NCBI RefSeq assembly: GCF_025370935.1
Contig: NC_133483.1
Span: 5,004,869-5,068,868 of the forward strand
Reading direction: 5' to 3'
Source of the DNA: Choristoneura fumiferana
Lineage: Eukaryota; Arthropoda; Insecta; Lepidoptera; Tortricidae
Length of the DNA: 64,000 nucleotides
The notes beneath the pieces were generated by a model, which searched no databases, was not told the origin of the DNA, and was given only the letters and a program-made list of their open reading frames with translations. A program made the translations under genes and the position numbers. Positions 33,880-45,703 of the stretch are shown here, in pieces (position 1 is the first letter of the stretch; each line of letters begins with the position of its first letter).

Positions 33880-33985
33880 TTTTAAACACCGTATTCATAC
33901 ACAGCATTTGTCCCGACCAGGGCTCGAACCCGGGGTCTCAAGCTTCGTAGTCAGGTTCTCTAACCACTCCGGCCACCATCCGACC
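33880..33985 (-). mobile_element. SINE B head fragment
   Basis: The plus strand shows CAGGGCTCGAACCCGGGGTC, AAGCTTCGTAGTCAGGTTCT and CTAACCACTCCGGCCACCAT, the inverse of the SINE B tRNA-like head with both boxes diverged. Most of the body is missing. Confidence 0.7.
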
Positions 33986-33990
33986 ATCGT

Positions 33991-34833
33991 AATACTGTTT
34001 TAAAGAGAGCTAATATTTCATTAGATGGTTAGGTTAGTGGACTAAATATTCCTGTAAATGTTTTCATCTGAATATTGTATTTAACATTTAAGCACGCTGT
34101 TGACCACTACAGTTTAAAAAACATCTACCTAAATATTTGGAAATATTTTTGCCAACCATAATTAAAACAAAAATACATTTGCGTATTTCCTAGAAAGCAC
34201 CTCATATAAGATTTAAAAAACTGAAACAGGTACACAAAAGAATAAGGGCATTGTCATTGGTCCTGAAGGCGACTCAGACAGAAAAAAGTGAAAGACTGCT
34301 AAAAAAAAGATTGCCCAATTAAGTTTCTTGGCGACTGTACGAAACCTATGAGTACGAGTACTACTTAAACTGATTTAACTTTAATTAAATGCGCTTCAAT
34401 CAGCAAATGTAACTGAATCCCGAACTAGATTCTCCAGTATCTTGGGAATGTCTTCGACATAATATTGAGGTAAGTAGTTGGGTTTGAACTTTAAGACTAA
34501 CCACAGCACTAAGTTAGTTATCGTTGCAGCTTCTTATTAATGTTGTACCTACCTAATATGATGGCTTTAAGTCACTGAAACATAAATGTTCGTACTTATA
34601 AAATTCCCAAAAGTTTTGCGATTTGCAATTTGTATCTTATATTAGTAGACATTCATACGATAATTACCTATTTGAGAATGAGCAAAACATCTAATAATAA
34701 AGTTAAGCAAGGACGCGAAGCAGCTTGAGGCCAGATAGTAGGTATCCCGTTCGAATATCGTGCCCCAAATACAAAAATAACGAATTTATTTCGATAAAAT
34801 CTTACACTTAAAGTTTCTTTTCAACTTTTTCAG
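33991..34833. other. Single-copy DNA upstream of a candidate exon
   Basis: Nothing recognised. The last 20 bases (TTTCTTTTCAACTTTTTCAG) form a good intron 3' end. Confidence 0.4.
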
Positions 34834-34940
34834 TCCAACTTGTCGAACCGCTACGTGACAGCATCAATGTGATACAAATAAGGCGTGCATTAGATTTTTC
34901 AACAGAAAATATATTACGAAACTATCGGGAAAATTTCAAG
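34834..34940 (+). CDS. Candidate internal exon, unknown protein
   Basis: 107 nt bounded by a strong pyrimidine-rich acceptor and the donor AAG/GTAGGTG. Only one frame is open: it reads QLVEPLRDSINVIQIRRA then LDFSTENILRNYRENFK, after two bases that complete a codon. It ends in phase 0. The composition is protein-like (amphipathic, charged). No family is recognised. This is the best exon-like segment in the window because both splice sites are good and the other two frames are closed. Confidence 0.38.
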
Positions 34941-35811
34941 GTAGGTGCTTCCTTTTTTTCCTAGCAAGTTCATTAATTACCGGGCGTATTTTTGTCGCTG
35001 TCCATTAGAGATACGTCGCTTCGCCATTAACGGGAGATTAATGACATGGCAAGCAAAAACGTAACGTTATTTTAAACATTTTAACAGCACTTTCCTGAAC
35101 TATGCAACTTAATCATGCGAGACTGCCAGAATTGAATGAATATTGACATTCGCGGAATATATATTTTGATAAAGTATAGATAGAAACCAAAAAGTAAGCC
35201 AGACTCTTATTCAGATACGTGTGTGTGTGTGTGTGTGTGTGTGTCCTTAAAAACAGGGTGTGCCCTCAACATTTTATAGAATCGTTACTCCGCGACGAAT
35301 GGACTTACATAAATAAAACTATGAAAAATGAATGGCTCAATTCCTTTATCCCTATTTTTTCTCCCATTGGAGTCCAAATAACGTGCTCGTTTTCCATCCC
35401 GGGCTATAAATTTGGCGTCTCTCTGGCCCCACGACCCATTTGCAATTGAAAGCGCTCTTTATAACAGGATATGTCCGGTCGCACTTTTACGAGCCAGTGT
35501 ACATGCGAGCTCGTGACCCGCTGCTCGCGCCTGTACCGCCCAGTACAGCGGGATGTTGACTCACTGCTTTATTTTATTATCACAGTAATCTCTTTGTTGA
35601 AGAACTATTGAATCTTCACATTTTTACTGCTGCGGCACCAAGCCTTGGACAAAAGGTGCTGAAAATTTGCTTTTTTTTAGCACGAAACGTCATTAAAAAG
35701 GCATAATAACCGCACAAAGATAGTTGCTAAAGAAACACCATATTGCAGCCTGTTTTACAAACTGCCGATTTGTAATCAAAATAGTTCGTTGTTTACTCCA
35801 CTAATAATGTG
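34941..35811. other. Single-copy DNA with a GT microsatellite
   Basis: Between 35,460 and 35,560 the DNA is GC-rich with a plus frame reading MSGRTFTSQCTCELVTRCSR, preceded by TTTATAACAG. No donor follows. It is considered unsupported. Confidence 0.35.
35219..35243. repeat. (GT)n microsatellite
   Basis: About twelve uninterrupted GT units. Confidence 0.9.
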
Positions 35812-36308
35812 CGAGGATGTGTTGCGAGGGACGTGTTTTTCATTAACCAATAGAAACGCTTCATTTACACATCCTCGCACAGCACATCTCTGAAGGAAAC
35901 AGCTGAACGGAGCGAGGCGAGGTAAATGAAGCGTATTGGTTGATATTGGTTAATGAAAAACATATTCCTCGCAACACATGTCATATGCAGGTACTTTGCA
36001 GGTGGTAGAACCTTGTGCATGGTCCGCCCGGATTGCTACCACCATCTTGCTCGCTAATCCTGCCGTGAAGCAGCAGTGCTTGCACTGTTGTTTCGGCGTG
36101 GAGAGTAAGATAGCCGGTGAAATTACTGGCACTTAAGGTATCCCATCTTAGGCCTCGAGGTTGGCAACGCATCTGCAATACCCCTGGTGATGCAGATGTT
36201 TATGGGCGGTGGTGATCTCTTACCATCAGGAGACCCACTTGCTCGTTTGCCATCCAGTCGAATAAAAAAAAATATCCTCGCACATCTCTGGTGGAAACGC
36301 TGCTTAGC
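35812..36308. mobile_element. Palindromic MITE split by repeat G
   Basis: GCGAGGATGTGTTGCGAGG and GTGTTTTTCATTAACCAATA are inverted at 35,921-35,978 (TTGGTTAATGAAAAACATAT, TTCCTCGCAACACATG). The sequence resumes after the inserted repeat G with TATCCTCGCACATCTCTGG at 36,272. A fragment of the same family is at 2,115-2,209. Confidence 0.65.
35998..36271 (+). mobile_element. Repeat G, copy 3
   Basis: Full-length from TGCAGGTGGTAGAACCTTG to CATCCAGTCGAATAAAAAA. Inserted into a MITE, so it is younger than that MITE. Confidence 0.8.
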
Positions 36309-38579
36309 GGTGGTAGTTCGGCGAATAACAATTTGAAATTTCGAATGAAAGCTAGTGTCCATTGATTCGATAATTCCACGAAAGTACACCAGATTTATAG
36401 TACAATGTTGTCCCGTTGATATTATTTGGCTGTTTTTTTTTTAAGATGAATAAAAATAAGCGCACACTGTAGCTGTGCAGTATCTTGTAACTGTTGCTTT
36501 ACTTTTGTTCACGGTACGTGGTCTCATTTTAAGTAAGAATTTGTTTCTGGTTTGCCAAGTAATCCTTACATACAAAATGCAAAGTTAGACCAATTTCATT
36601 GTTATTTTATCGTTACTTGAACAGCAACAATACTTTGAGCTAAGAGATTACAATTTTTTTATCAAAATGTTATTGTTTTTCACAAAGTTAGTATTAGGTT
36701 ATGGTGCTAGCTATTTCTTCTTGAAGTACATCATCCGGATTGTATTACAATTATAAAAGCAAGCCCCACCATAACCAATCTTACTAAAAAACTACTTTTC
36801 CGTCAAAGAAACTTTAAATTGAAACTATGAAACAGATTATACGTTAAGCTTTATGTCTACTCAGACAAGACGCTCATTACCATTGCTCGTGTAATTGCTC
36901 TTAACTCTAATAGCGTATTAATTTAATATGCCATTAGAAAACCTTTAGAATACGTAGTTGATTGAATGGTTGAACTAAATTATTAACTATAGACGAGCAG
37001 GGCTGTGTAATGGACACAAGTTGGTTGGTAATTAATCCCCAGGGTGCTTGAGGTTCTTAATTGACACAGGAAAAGCGACACCTCCAACTTTAACTTTAAT
37101 TGATTACTTTAGTAAGGTAAACGGAAACGATTCTCTACTAATGAAATATTTCAAAGATCTAAATTACATGGCTAACTGGACAAAGATCCGTGCGGCAAAT
37201 ACTGTATAAATTGCATTTATTGAATTGAGGATCGTCGGAATAAAACATACCCATGAAACTTAAAAATTTAGCATCATGTTTGGTGAAAAGTAATAATGTA
37301 TGTGCTTACAATGATTTTATTGTAGAAAAAGAACACGATAACCTATGTTGTGTTTTAAACATGAATGTTCCAAAATATGTAGGTAATGATAATTCTAAAA
37401 CATGAACAATCTTTATTTATTATGGCAAGTCGAAGAAATAACAAAAAATAATTATGTGATTTTTTTAGGTTTTCGTTTCTTTACCGGGATAACATTCGTT
37501 TATTACTTTAAGAAGTTTCGTTGGTATACAACAAAGTGTGTATTTACGCTCAATTTGCTAGACAAGCAGTGTGTCTGCAATAATGCACCGTCTTATAAAT
37601 CAAGTCTGAAATGAAGACGATTTATTGGAAACATTACTTTATAAATGATATAAGTAAGTAGCATTCGAAAGTAATAGGTAACAGAATAGTAACATTACCT
37701 ATTATTTTATAAAGTAATCATATAATTGGATACGAAATGTACCTATTTGTAAAAATTCAATCTCGGTCAGAAGCTTTTTATTATTGCTTTTGTTATCGTA
37801 TTATCTTGGTATGATATTTTTATTCGCCATAAATTTTTGGAAGAGCGCACCGCGCAGACCAAAGAATGCAATTTTGCATGCACACCTTACGCCTTTCCGA
37901 TAAAACCGATTGGAATTTCCAAATAACTACATTGGTTTAAACCTTTTATCGTCGTTCGGCAGTGCCCGACGCAAATACGACACTCCCCACATCGGCTTAC
38001 AGAAATACTGTTACACCAAAGAAATACTACGACACATTTATGACAAGTTTTGCATAAAATAGCACTCGTGAAATCCGTTGCATTACCATTTTTAACGTGC
38101 TTGCATTGTCTTTCCTGTCTTCAACTAAGTTTGTAATTAAATCTAGTTAATACCCTGATTTTCACTTACTTCTAACTGTGTCGGCGCGAAACTTGACACT
38201 GGTTGGCAATATAAGACAGAAAAACGTATCCTAGCCGTGTTTAAGCTTGTTACAAAAGTCCTGGGGTGTACCTATTTTAACCAAACCAGGTTAATTTACA
38301 TACTTACCAAAACGTGTTTCCTTTTTGTTAAGAAAGTAATTATATTATTTGTCACATTTATGCAGCTAATATTTAAACATCATATGCACACGATCAATCA
38401 TCATGTTGCTGAAATAATAGCACTGATGTTGTTAATTAAAATTAACAACGACGTTTCGTGTATCTTTATGAAATTATAAACAATAATTAGCATTTGGGTG
38501 CTGTTCATTTAAATAAAGGTTATTTGAATTAAGCTTGAATTCTAATTTGGCGCATTGGCGTGAATTATTTTATTCACAG
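36309..38579. other. Mostly single-copy AT-rich DNA
   Basis: Contains only the hairpin at 37,633-37,718. The 70-codon frame at 37,402-37,614 is aromatic and lysine-rich with no splice edges. Confidence 0.4.
37633..37718. repeat. 86-bp nested hairpin
   Basis: ATTACTTTATAAA and TTTATAAAGTAAT are perfect inverted ends. Inside, AATAGGTAA and TTACCTATT form a second inverted pair. Possibly a small MITE. Confidence 0.6.
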
Positions 38580-38687
38580 CGCCGGGACGGGGTCAGCTTG
38601 TTATCGGACGTACTGCAACCGCAGCGGCTGTCTGATTCTGCAGCTGCAAACCTAGATGGAATATCATTTTACTATAATTTAGGATAA
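38580..38687 (+). CDS. Candidate terminal exon, unknown protein
   Basis: A good acceptor (TTATTTTATTCACAG) is followed by a frame of 35 codons (RRDGVSLLSDVLQPQRLSDS, then AAANLDGISFYYNLG) and TAA. Phase 0 at its start fits the phase-0 end of the segment at 34,834-34,940. A second frame is also open for 24 codons and begins with a Cys-rich peptide, so the reading is uncertain. No polyadenylation signal is obvious nearby. Confidence 0.22.
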   Translation, partial: RRDGVSLLSDVLQPQRLSDSAAANLDGISFYYNLG

Positions 38688-39949
38688 TCCTCTCAAATTT
38701 ACCTTAATATGAGCATTGTGCATTGTTAGTGCTATGCGATGATAAAGGAATTCTACGCGAACAAATTGCGAGCAGTGACTAGAATTAAGTAAAAAAAAGT
38801 ACAGACTAGGCGACTAAGATTGGTTCGGGCTAAAACTCAAAAACACGTGTTTATTGAAACTGTTGAAATTGTTGTTTCTGAGTTCCTCAAAATATTATTT
38901 TCATGAATTTGCTCGTTTAAAGGTATAAAATACTAAAGACTCTTAAATTAAGTCTTTGCTTTATATATCGGATAAATACGTGCCGTAATTTTTTTATTTA
39001 AGTCCCTTTGGCACCTTTTTAGAATGGAACCATAGAAACTAGGTACCATTAAGTCTAAAAGAGATTTCAGCACTTCTCTAGACGTTGTAGTTTATCGGTT
39101 TTGAAGATTTTTCTTGAAGCGATTTTTCTTTTTTCCTTTTTTTTGGTCGATTATGAAGTTCGATAATAAGAAACAAAAAGAAATCTCTATTTTCGTGTAT
39201 TCAGCCCATTGATTTCAAACCCTTTGGTTCTTTTATAAAATCAAAATGCAATATCCGAATGCAACGCTACTAATTATTGGAGTTTGCGGTCGTGTTCAGT
39301 CACAGTCAGGCCAGAATTGCCTACAACGCTGCGCGAATTCGAGCAATTTTCATCATTCTCTATTTATTCAATTCTACATACTGTCTAAACGGTACAAAAT
39401 TGCTGTAAACAAATACATATTTAGTGTATTGCTCGATCATTAACTGAATGTAAGCCAGACAAGGTTTTTTTAACTAATTCTATTAATATATTTTAGCAGA
39501 TTGTTCAGTAAGTTTTACTTACTATCCCTGTACTGATTATTCAACGAGTATTTTTTCAAATATATAGTCACAACTTAGACATGGTCAACTTTGGAGAACT
39601 TGAACGTGTTGAACTTGACAATTTCTGATACAAATTGTGTTTAGTCAAAGTTTTTGTTACAATGTTTTTAACACAGTGTTTCTTCTTTATATATTTATAA
39701 GGTGCAGAGTGGTACTTAAAGAAGTAGGGACATATTTTGTAAAACAGTCCGATTGGCAACGCCCACATACGTAATCATAACCAAGCTAATGTCGTCTACA
39801 AAAAAAAATAAAAGAACTGTCATAGATAAACACGTCGTCATTAATAACAACCCCAGGCCAGCTTTAGTTTGCCCAAAGAACCTTGCTTTTTATTATCTAG
39901 GTTACCGATTTACAATTGTAGTTTTAATGAACTAAAACAACTACTTTAC
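38688..39949. other. Single-copy DNA, nothing recognised
   Basis: Small frames only. Confidence 0.4.
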
Positions 39950-40120
39950 CCACCCACCACCCTTCGATAGCTACGTCTAATACAACAAATGTATGTTTAT
40001 GCTGCTCTTCCACCTCCACACTGTAATGTGTTACACTAATCACACAAACCCAACTATCACCACACTACATTGACGTGTTTCAAACTCAACCAACCGTTCA
40101 CCATGCTGCCTGATGTTAGA
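39950..40120 (+). mobile_element. Repeat EF, copy 2
   Basis: CTTCCACCTCCACACTGTAA, ATCACACAAACCCAACTATC and GACGTGTTTCAAACTCAACC. It is preceded by a decayed TTTACCCACCCACCACCCTT block equivalent to the CTCACCCGCGACCTTA part of other copies. Confidence 0.6.
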
Positions 40121-40756
40121 TTCCATCCATGTTAGGTGTCAAATAGGTACAATTCAAGTGTGAAAAACAATAGCTATGTCAATTCATAAAAGTGTATTCT
40201 TGTGTCGCTAAGATTTTGATTATAATTAAACTTTTAGTAGCATTTGAGTTGACACATGTAAGTACTCGTAAGGTATCATCTGCTCTCGGAAAAAGTACAC
40301 CTAAATTATTAATGAAACAAAACTTTACTCTCTTTACGTGACCCAGTTGAAACATTTTTGCAGCATACATTTGCTACATTCCCTTTAGCGACCTTAAGAA
40401 AGATTTGAGATAAATTAAACAGACATATTGCACGACAGTTGTTATTGATTAATTTTCTCGTCGTCAAAATATTATCAAACATTAAAAAAAAAATCCTTAA
40501 CTCGCGGTCGAACATCAATCTTACTCGGTTACAAGATACAGATAAAGATAGCCAAGAGACAGATATTGTTCTCCGAATTTTTATGCGAATACGACAGAAA
40601 ATGTAAGGGTTAATTGAGTAAGAAATGTATGATGTGTTTTTCATTACCTTTTGACTGCCACGATCGGCCACAGACGACGAAAAAAAATCTGAAAATCGTT
40701 TGACAGGCGCCACGAAATGCCGACATGGCGCCAATGGCAACATTTTTCTCCGAGAG
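40121..40756. other. Single-copy DNA carrying the longest non-SINE frame
   Basis: A 160-codon minus-strand frame (40,309-40,791) covers most of it, but starts inside the SINE A at 40,757. Its composition is Phe/Ser/Arg/Ile-rich with no recognisable domain. It is not called as a gene. Confidence 0.3.
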
Positions 40757-40938
40757 AAATTTACCACGAGCTTTACGGAGAAGAAATACATCGTAAGGAA
40801 ACCTGTACAAACCAGCGAAGCAATTCAATGGTGTGTGTGAAGTTCCCAATCCGCGCTGGGCCCGCGTGGGAACTACGGCCTTAGCCCTCAATCTCTCAGC
40901 AATGAGACATAAATAGGCTGGGATGATGATGATGATAA
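40757..40938 (+). mobile_element. SINE A, 5'-truncated
   Basis: From AAATTTACCACGAGCTTTAC to GGCTGGGATGATGATGATGA, with an internal deletion around the GAGGCCTGTGCCC part. Confidence 0.8.
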
Positions 40939-41882
40939 GCAATTGGGTCGACTTTCTCTTGTACCTTGTTACCATGGTTACGTCCCCTGGACAACTCTTC
41001 GACGAGTTTTCGAAAAATTTGTTTCATAGTTACAAGCTCATTATTTTATAGACTATCTCCTAAGCATATCAGTCGCATAGGTATATCAAAGCAGTTTTTT
41101 TAAGAAACTCTGTCACTGTTGTCTCTTAGACAACGGGGCTGAATAACAAACAAGAAAAAGTTGATTGACCCAGTTATGCTTATTATTCCAATTCTTATGG
41201 TTAGACATAATCCTAACTGCACATAATTACAGAGAACTAGACCGGCATGCACCACTCGTTAGCCCAGACAGATCGCCGACTTCGCCTGTCCAATTAAGTC
41301 CCGGATTTACTTTCCCATCTATCCACTAATTTATTATCATTCCGGAGTGAATATTTAGAAGTCACTCTTGGAGATTAAAGCGAATAAAACATTAGCAGAC
41401 ATCGGGAAACCGGCACGCTGGGAGAGTTATTAGATGGTTGCTGATGTACTCGTATACCACACAAAGTGGGTACATAGCTTCAATGTACCGTCTGATATGT
41501 AAATGCAGACGTTAAAAATGTTAAATCATACATTGCACAAAATTTAGAGAAATAACAATAATGAAAAAACCTATAATTGCTAAAAGTGGCTCCGAAGCGG
41601 TAACGTTTCGTGTGCTCTGCCTGCCCCATTTGGGAATACAGGCACGATGTTTGTGCGTTGCGTGTATGAAAAAAAAAATTAACACCCTAATAATATTCGC
41701 TTCAACTGATAACTGTACAAATCTTGCAAGTTGATTTTTACACAATTTTTGATCTGGTATTACGTGTGTAAAAAGATGGCAGAGTAATAATGAACTTAGG
41801 TACGAAAAAAAGGTGTCTTATTTTTTTTCGAGTTACTGTATTTTTTTAATTATTTATTATGTTAAAGGTTTTATTTTAAACT
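40939..41882. other. Single-copy DNA
   Basis: A plus frame at 41,233-41,329 follows an acceptor-like AATTACAG and reads ELDRHAPLVSPDRSPTSPVQ before a stop. It is noted but not called. Otherwise nothing. Confidence 0.3.
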
Positions 41883-42033
41883 AGCTTTTCCGGGATAAAA
41901 AGTAGCCTATTTCACTCTCTGGCCCATAAACTATCTCTATGCCAAAAATCTCGTCGATGCGTCGCTCCGTTTCGACGTGAAAGATGGACAAACATACAAA
42001 CACACAAACTTTCGCATTTATAATATTGGGATG
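41883..42033 (+). repeat. Dispersed LINE-type 3' tail
   Basis: GGGATAAAAAGTAGCCTATT, AAACTATCTCTATGCCAAAA, CGACGTGAAAGATGGACAAA and CTTTCGCATTTATAATATTG. Same family as 26,003-26,165 and, inverted, 63,795-63,960. Confidence 0.6.
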
Positions 42034-43274
42034 GTGGATGGATATGGATAATAGATTTAAACAAAGTACCTACAGAATTATTGTGCGTTTCCACTATACC
42101 ACATTAACACGAGTAATCCGATAGAATAATTGCTATAATTGTTATTGGAACAAAAAGTAGTAGATTCTTGCAATTGGACGAGCCGGTACAAAAACTGTTG
42201 TATCAAGTGAACTTTGGTGTGAAAACGTGCAAAGTTGTAAAGGCGGTAAAAACTCGTTACGCCAAATCGGCCACTAAAACTCGCGAAGCGAAAATTCTAT
42301 CCAACTTCAATTTACTTTTATTGTTCTTACTCTTCCTATTCTTCGACGCAAAAGTTTTTTTCTTGCGCTTTACAGACCATCCAAACACATTTTTTATACC
42401 AATCTTAACAAACGCAACGTTAAAATTTCACGTTTGAGTTTTCCTTGTTTCACTGTATCAAAGGAAATGGAGAGAATCTCGTTCCGACGTTATTGTAAAT
42501 AATATTTATTTGTACTTTTCTTTTTATGCAGATTTTCCTCCTAAATTTCATCATTGTATGGTGAGATCCTCAGCTTTGATATTATGACAACGTTTACCTA
42601 CTACCTAATCTGAGAATAGGACTGACTCTTAAATTATTCGCCATGTTTAATCTCCCGAGGTATGAATTTAATTTCATTATTCTTTTTTAACCGTTGGACA
42701 AAAACTTTTATACTGTAATTGCGCTCTCGTAATTATATTTTATACTTTGGTTTTAAGACTTGAATCAAATTCGCAACGGGGGGTAATAAGTCACTTCCTG
42801 ACTACAGCTCTCAACGTTCAAAATCAGACCAGAAATAATGACATACTACCCACGTACCAAACAGGTACTAACAGAGAATAAACACAAATAAAACGTACAC
42901 TGACAGTTTAACAACCCTTTCGACTATAAACAATTTAACTCGAGATTCAGCAAAACGTGTATGCCCGCGCTATTTGCACTACACTGCGTGCATTAGAGCC
43001 GTGCGCTGGCGAAAGCAATTTCCAGTCGGCATGGGAGTAATATCATCCTCTTTGAGCTCAAATCTGTGCCTCGATCTAATCAATCAAGCCACGTCCACGT
43101 TATGTAAATTCATTCATTTTCCGCTATTCTGTTTTCGCGAAGGGATGGATATTATGATTTGGACACAAAGCACGAAACGATATTAGAACAGAACAATGGA
43201 ACTGCGTCGCACCCAAGATATTGCTAGGACTTTAAGAATAAAAAAATTGTAACAAAAACGCCATGAAATGAATT
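42034..43274. other. Single-copy DNA
   Basis: Frames at 42,168-42,437 and 42,974-43,186 start in moderately GC-rich DNA but have no splice edges or recognisable composition. Confidence 0.35.
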
Positions 43275-43440
43275 TTATACCCGTTTGTAGTCAGTGCCTC
43301 AGCAGGAGGAAGAGTGAAAGAGGAAGCAAGTGTTGAGGAGTCCTCCTTGATGAGCTTAAATTGCTTAGCAACTATGCTAAGTTATCTAATCTCAACCCGT
43401 GAAATACTTGTTATTGGATAGTTCCGGTAGCCAACTGAGG
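43275..43440. repeat. Fragment related to the element at 17,435
   Basis: TTTGTAGTCAGTGCCTCAGC and GTTGAGGAGTCCTCCTTGAT, then AGCTTAAATTGCTTAGCAAC, resemble the interior of 17,560-17,800. Confidence 0.45.
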
Positions 43441-44140
43441 TCTCCCACATCAGTTCCGTTTCACCGAAAGGTATTTTCCAATAGCAAGCACGAGTTCCTA
43501 CCTACTAAATATACCCAAATCACCATAGGTGCCCCTGCAATATATGAAGACTCCCTCAATTTCCCTGAAATAGAATAGAAATAGAATTTTATTTTATTTG
43601 CACTCAATTTTTCCTATATCCTGTTATTAACTATCAGATCCTGACTTGTCTTGGTGACAATGGAATTATGGGACCTCATTAGAAGTGTTCCCATTCAATT
43701 TTTTTTAATCAGTTCATAAATAACATGTTCGTAGAAGTCAGATATTTGAATGGCAATATATATTTGAATAATTTGTCGTGGTAGAGCCTAAATATCACTG
43801 TAACATCCACGTGTAATGTATTTCTGTGATTGCTGGGTATGGCGCAAATCCTAATTTTGTTTAACAAACTATTTGAAATATTCTGTCATTTTCTGAGTTT
43901 AGGAATTATGTTCGTGTTTTGAAAATATAAATCATTCCTTATTGATCTACTGACATCGATTGTACATTAAGCATGCTTTTAATAATCGACTAATAGTCCC
44001 GTTGCGTGCGGCTTCACAGCCGAGCGGTCATGTTGACTTTTAGTCAACTAATTTGGAACACATTGTTACTAATATGATTTAAACATGTTACGTTGTACGA
44101 GTATGCTAATAAAAATCAAAACATAAACAATTATTCTATT
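43441..44140. other. Single-copy DNA, nothing recognised
   Basis: AT-rich without coding or repeat signal. Confidence 0.4.
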
Positions 44141-44447
44141 TCATCCCATCCCAGCCTATTACGTCGCACTGCTGAGCACAGGCCTCCTCTCAGAATGAAA
44201 GAGCATGGACAGTAGTTCCCACGCGGGCCCAGTGCGGTTTGGGAACTTCACACACACCATTGAATTTCTTCGCAGGTTTGTGCTAGTTGTTTCCTCAAGA
44301 TGTTTTCTTTTACTGCTCGTGGTAAATTTCAAATATAATTTCGCACATAAATTTTGAAAAACTCAGAGGTGCAAACTGGGGTTTGTACCCACGATCCTCT
44401 GCTTGAGCGGTGATAGGTCAAAACCACTAGACCACCACGGCTTCACT
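44141..44447 (-). mobile_element. SINE A, near full length
   Basis: On the plus strand: TCATCCCATCCCAGCCTATT, GCACAGGCCTCCTCTCAGAA, the B-box region ACTGGGGTTTGTACCCACGA, and the head AACCACTAGACCACCACGGC. The tail is TC-rich rather than a clean ATGATG run. Confidence 0.8.
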
Positions 44448-44504
44448 AGGCCACCAATAGTTTACAGCAAAACATCAGTAAAAACCAATTACACCCACTT
44501 GTTT

Positions 44505-44733
44505 CAGCGTCATCTTGGCTTAGACCACTCCTGGACACAGGTTTCCTCTAAAAAACAAAAAGTCATGAGTTGTAGTTCCCAAGCGAGCCCAGCGAGGATT
44601 TGGAACTTTACTGACGCGATTGAATTGCTTCGCAGGTGTGTTCAGTTATCCACACAACGTTTAACTTCTTTGTAAATCTCGTCCTAAAGGCACGTGAATT
44701 CTGAAAACTCAAAGGTGGCGAGTCCGGGTTACA
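44505..44733 (-). mobile_element. SINE A, older tandem neighbour
   Basis: A diverged copy in the same orientation as 44,141-44,447: CCACTCCTGGACACAGGTTT, AGTTCCCAAGCGAGCCCAGC and ACTCAAAGGTGGCGAGTCCG. Confidence 0.6.
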
Positions 44734-44745
44734 AAGCACACTAAA

Positions 44746-45149
44746 AGTAGATTGTACAACAAGAGCATAAAACGTTCATATAGCTACCCGAACCGCTACG
44801 GCGAGGGTGGATACACGTCGAGGGGAAAATGGGTTTGATGCTCGAGTTTTACACTCTGCTTTTCACTTCGATTCTGAGGAGATGAAATAACAACAGTGGA
44901 AAAATTGTTGTTATAAAATGTAATTATAAATATTTAGTTTTATTTTATTTATTTTTATTAATTTGATTCATTTTTAGTTTTAAACAAATTAAAAATTATT
45001 AAAAATATATATGGAAACTTTTTTGTTTGTGGCTTAACACCTGATTTCCTTGGTCTTAGACGTTAATTTAACTTAATGCACTAGAGCATAAAAAGTAATT
45101 TTATGCCGCCTATATCCAGCATAAACAAGAACTTACGAGAATGAGAAGT
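44746..45149 (+). repeat. Repeat D, copy 2
   Basis: The partner of 23,158-23,560 in the same orientation, with the same AT-rich centre and TTTTGTTTGTGGCTTAACAC near the end. Confidence 0.7.
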
Positions 45150-45183
45150 GATTTTTTTTTCGTTTTAAGTTTTTTATGCAAAC

Positions 45184-45286
45184 GCTATCCACTCACATGC
45201 TTTGAATTTTGAGTTGAACTCTAGTCATATAACAAAATAAGAGCTGACAGGCCACTAGAGTAGCCAAAAGCATATGAGTGGATATG
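45184..45286. repeat. 103-bp inverted repeat, MITE-like
   Basis: CTATCCACTCACATGCTTTG at the left and CAAAAGCATATGAGTGGATA at the right are inverted. An inner ACTCTAGT / ACTAGAGT pair extends the symmetry. Confidence 0.65.
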
Positions 45287-45304
45287 TTAATGTACCTACT
45301 ATGT

Positions 45305-45566
45305 TTTAGTCTAATATCTGATAGCGTGGTGAACGGTTGTGTTGTTCTGAAGATGAACTCTGGTTGAGTTCGAAACGTGTCAGTGTTGTGTGGTGGTGGT
45401 GATAGTTGGGTTTGTGTGTGTTCTTGCAGTGTGGAGGTGGAGCATCTGCATGAACACTTTTGTTGCATAGACGTACTATCCTAAGGTCGCGGGTGAGCAA
45501 AGTAATTGTTTTTTTAGTTCATTGATTTGGATCTTCACAAAGTGACGCCTGATTAAATAAATAACA
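45305..45566 (-). mobile_element. Repeat EF, copy 3
   Basis: On the plus strand GGTTGTGTTGTTCTGAAGAT, GTTGAGTTCGAAACGTGTCA and GATAGTTGGGTTTGTGTGTG precede AAGGTCGCGGGTGAGCAAAG and TTCACAAAGTGACGCCTGAT. This copy joins the two halves of the family. The minus-strand ORFs here are readings through the repeat. Confidence 0.65.
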
Positions 45567-45703
45567 GCTTTGTTAATTTATTCAATTTTGTTTGTTGTCA
45601 GCGACCGATTCGCTATGTGTCATTATGAAATTAACGATTATTAATAATAATAATAATATTTTTCTTTCTTTCTTGTTAAACGTCACAATTGGCCAATTTT
45701 CAG

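Noticed and set aside
40309..40791. 160-codon minus-strand open frame
   Set aside because: It starts inside a SINE A, has random-looking composition and no domain. One frame of this length is only mildly surprising in 64 kb of AT-rich DNA read in six frames.
41233..41329. Terminal exon after AATTACAG
   Set aside because: The 31-codon frame is short, the acceptor is moderate and no phase partner is clear. Such frames are common by chance.
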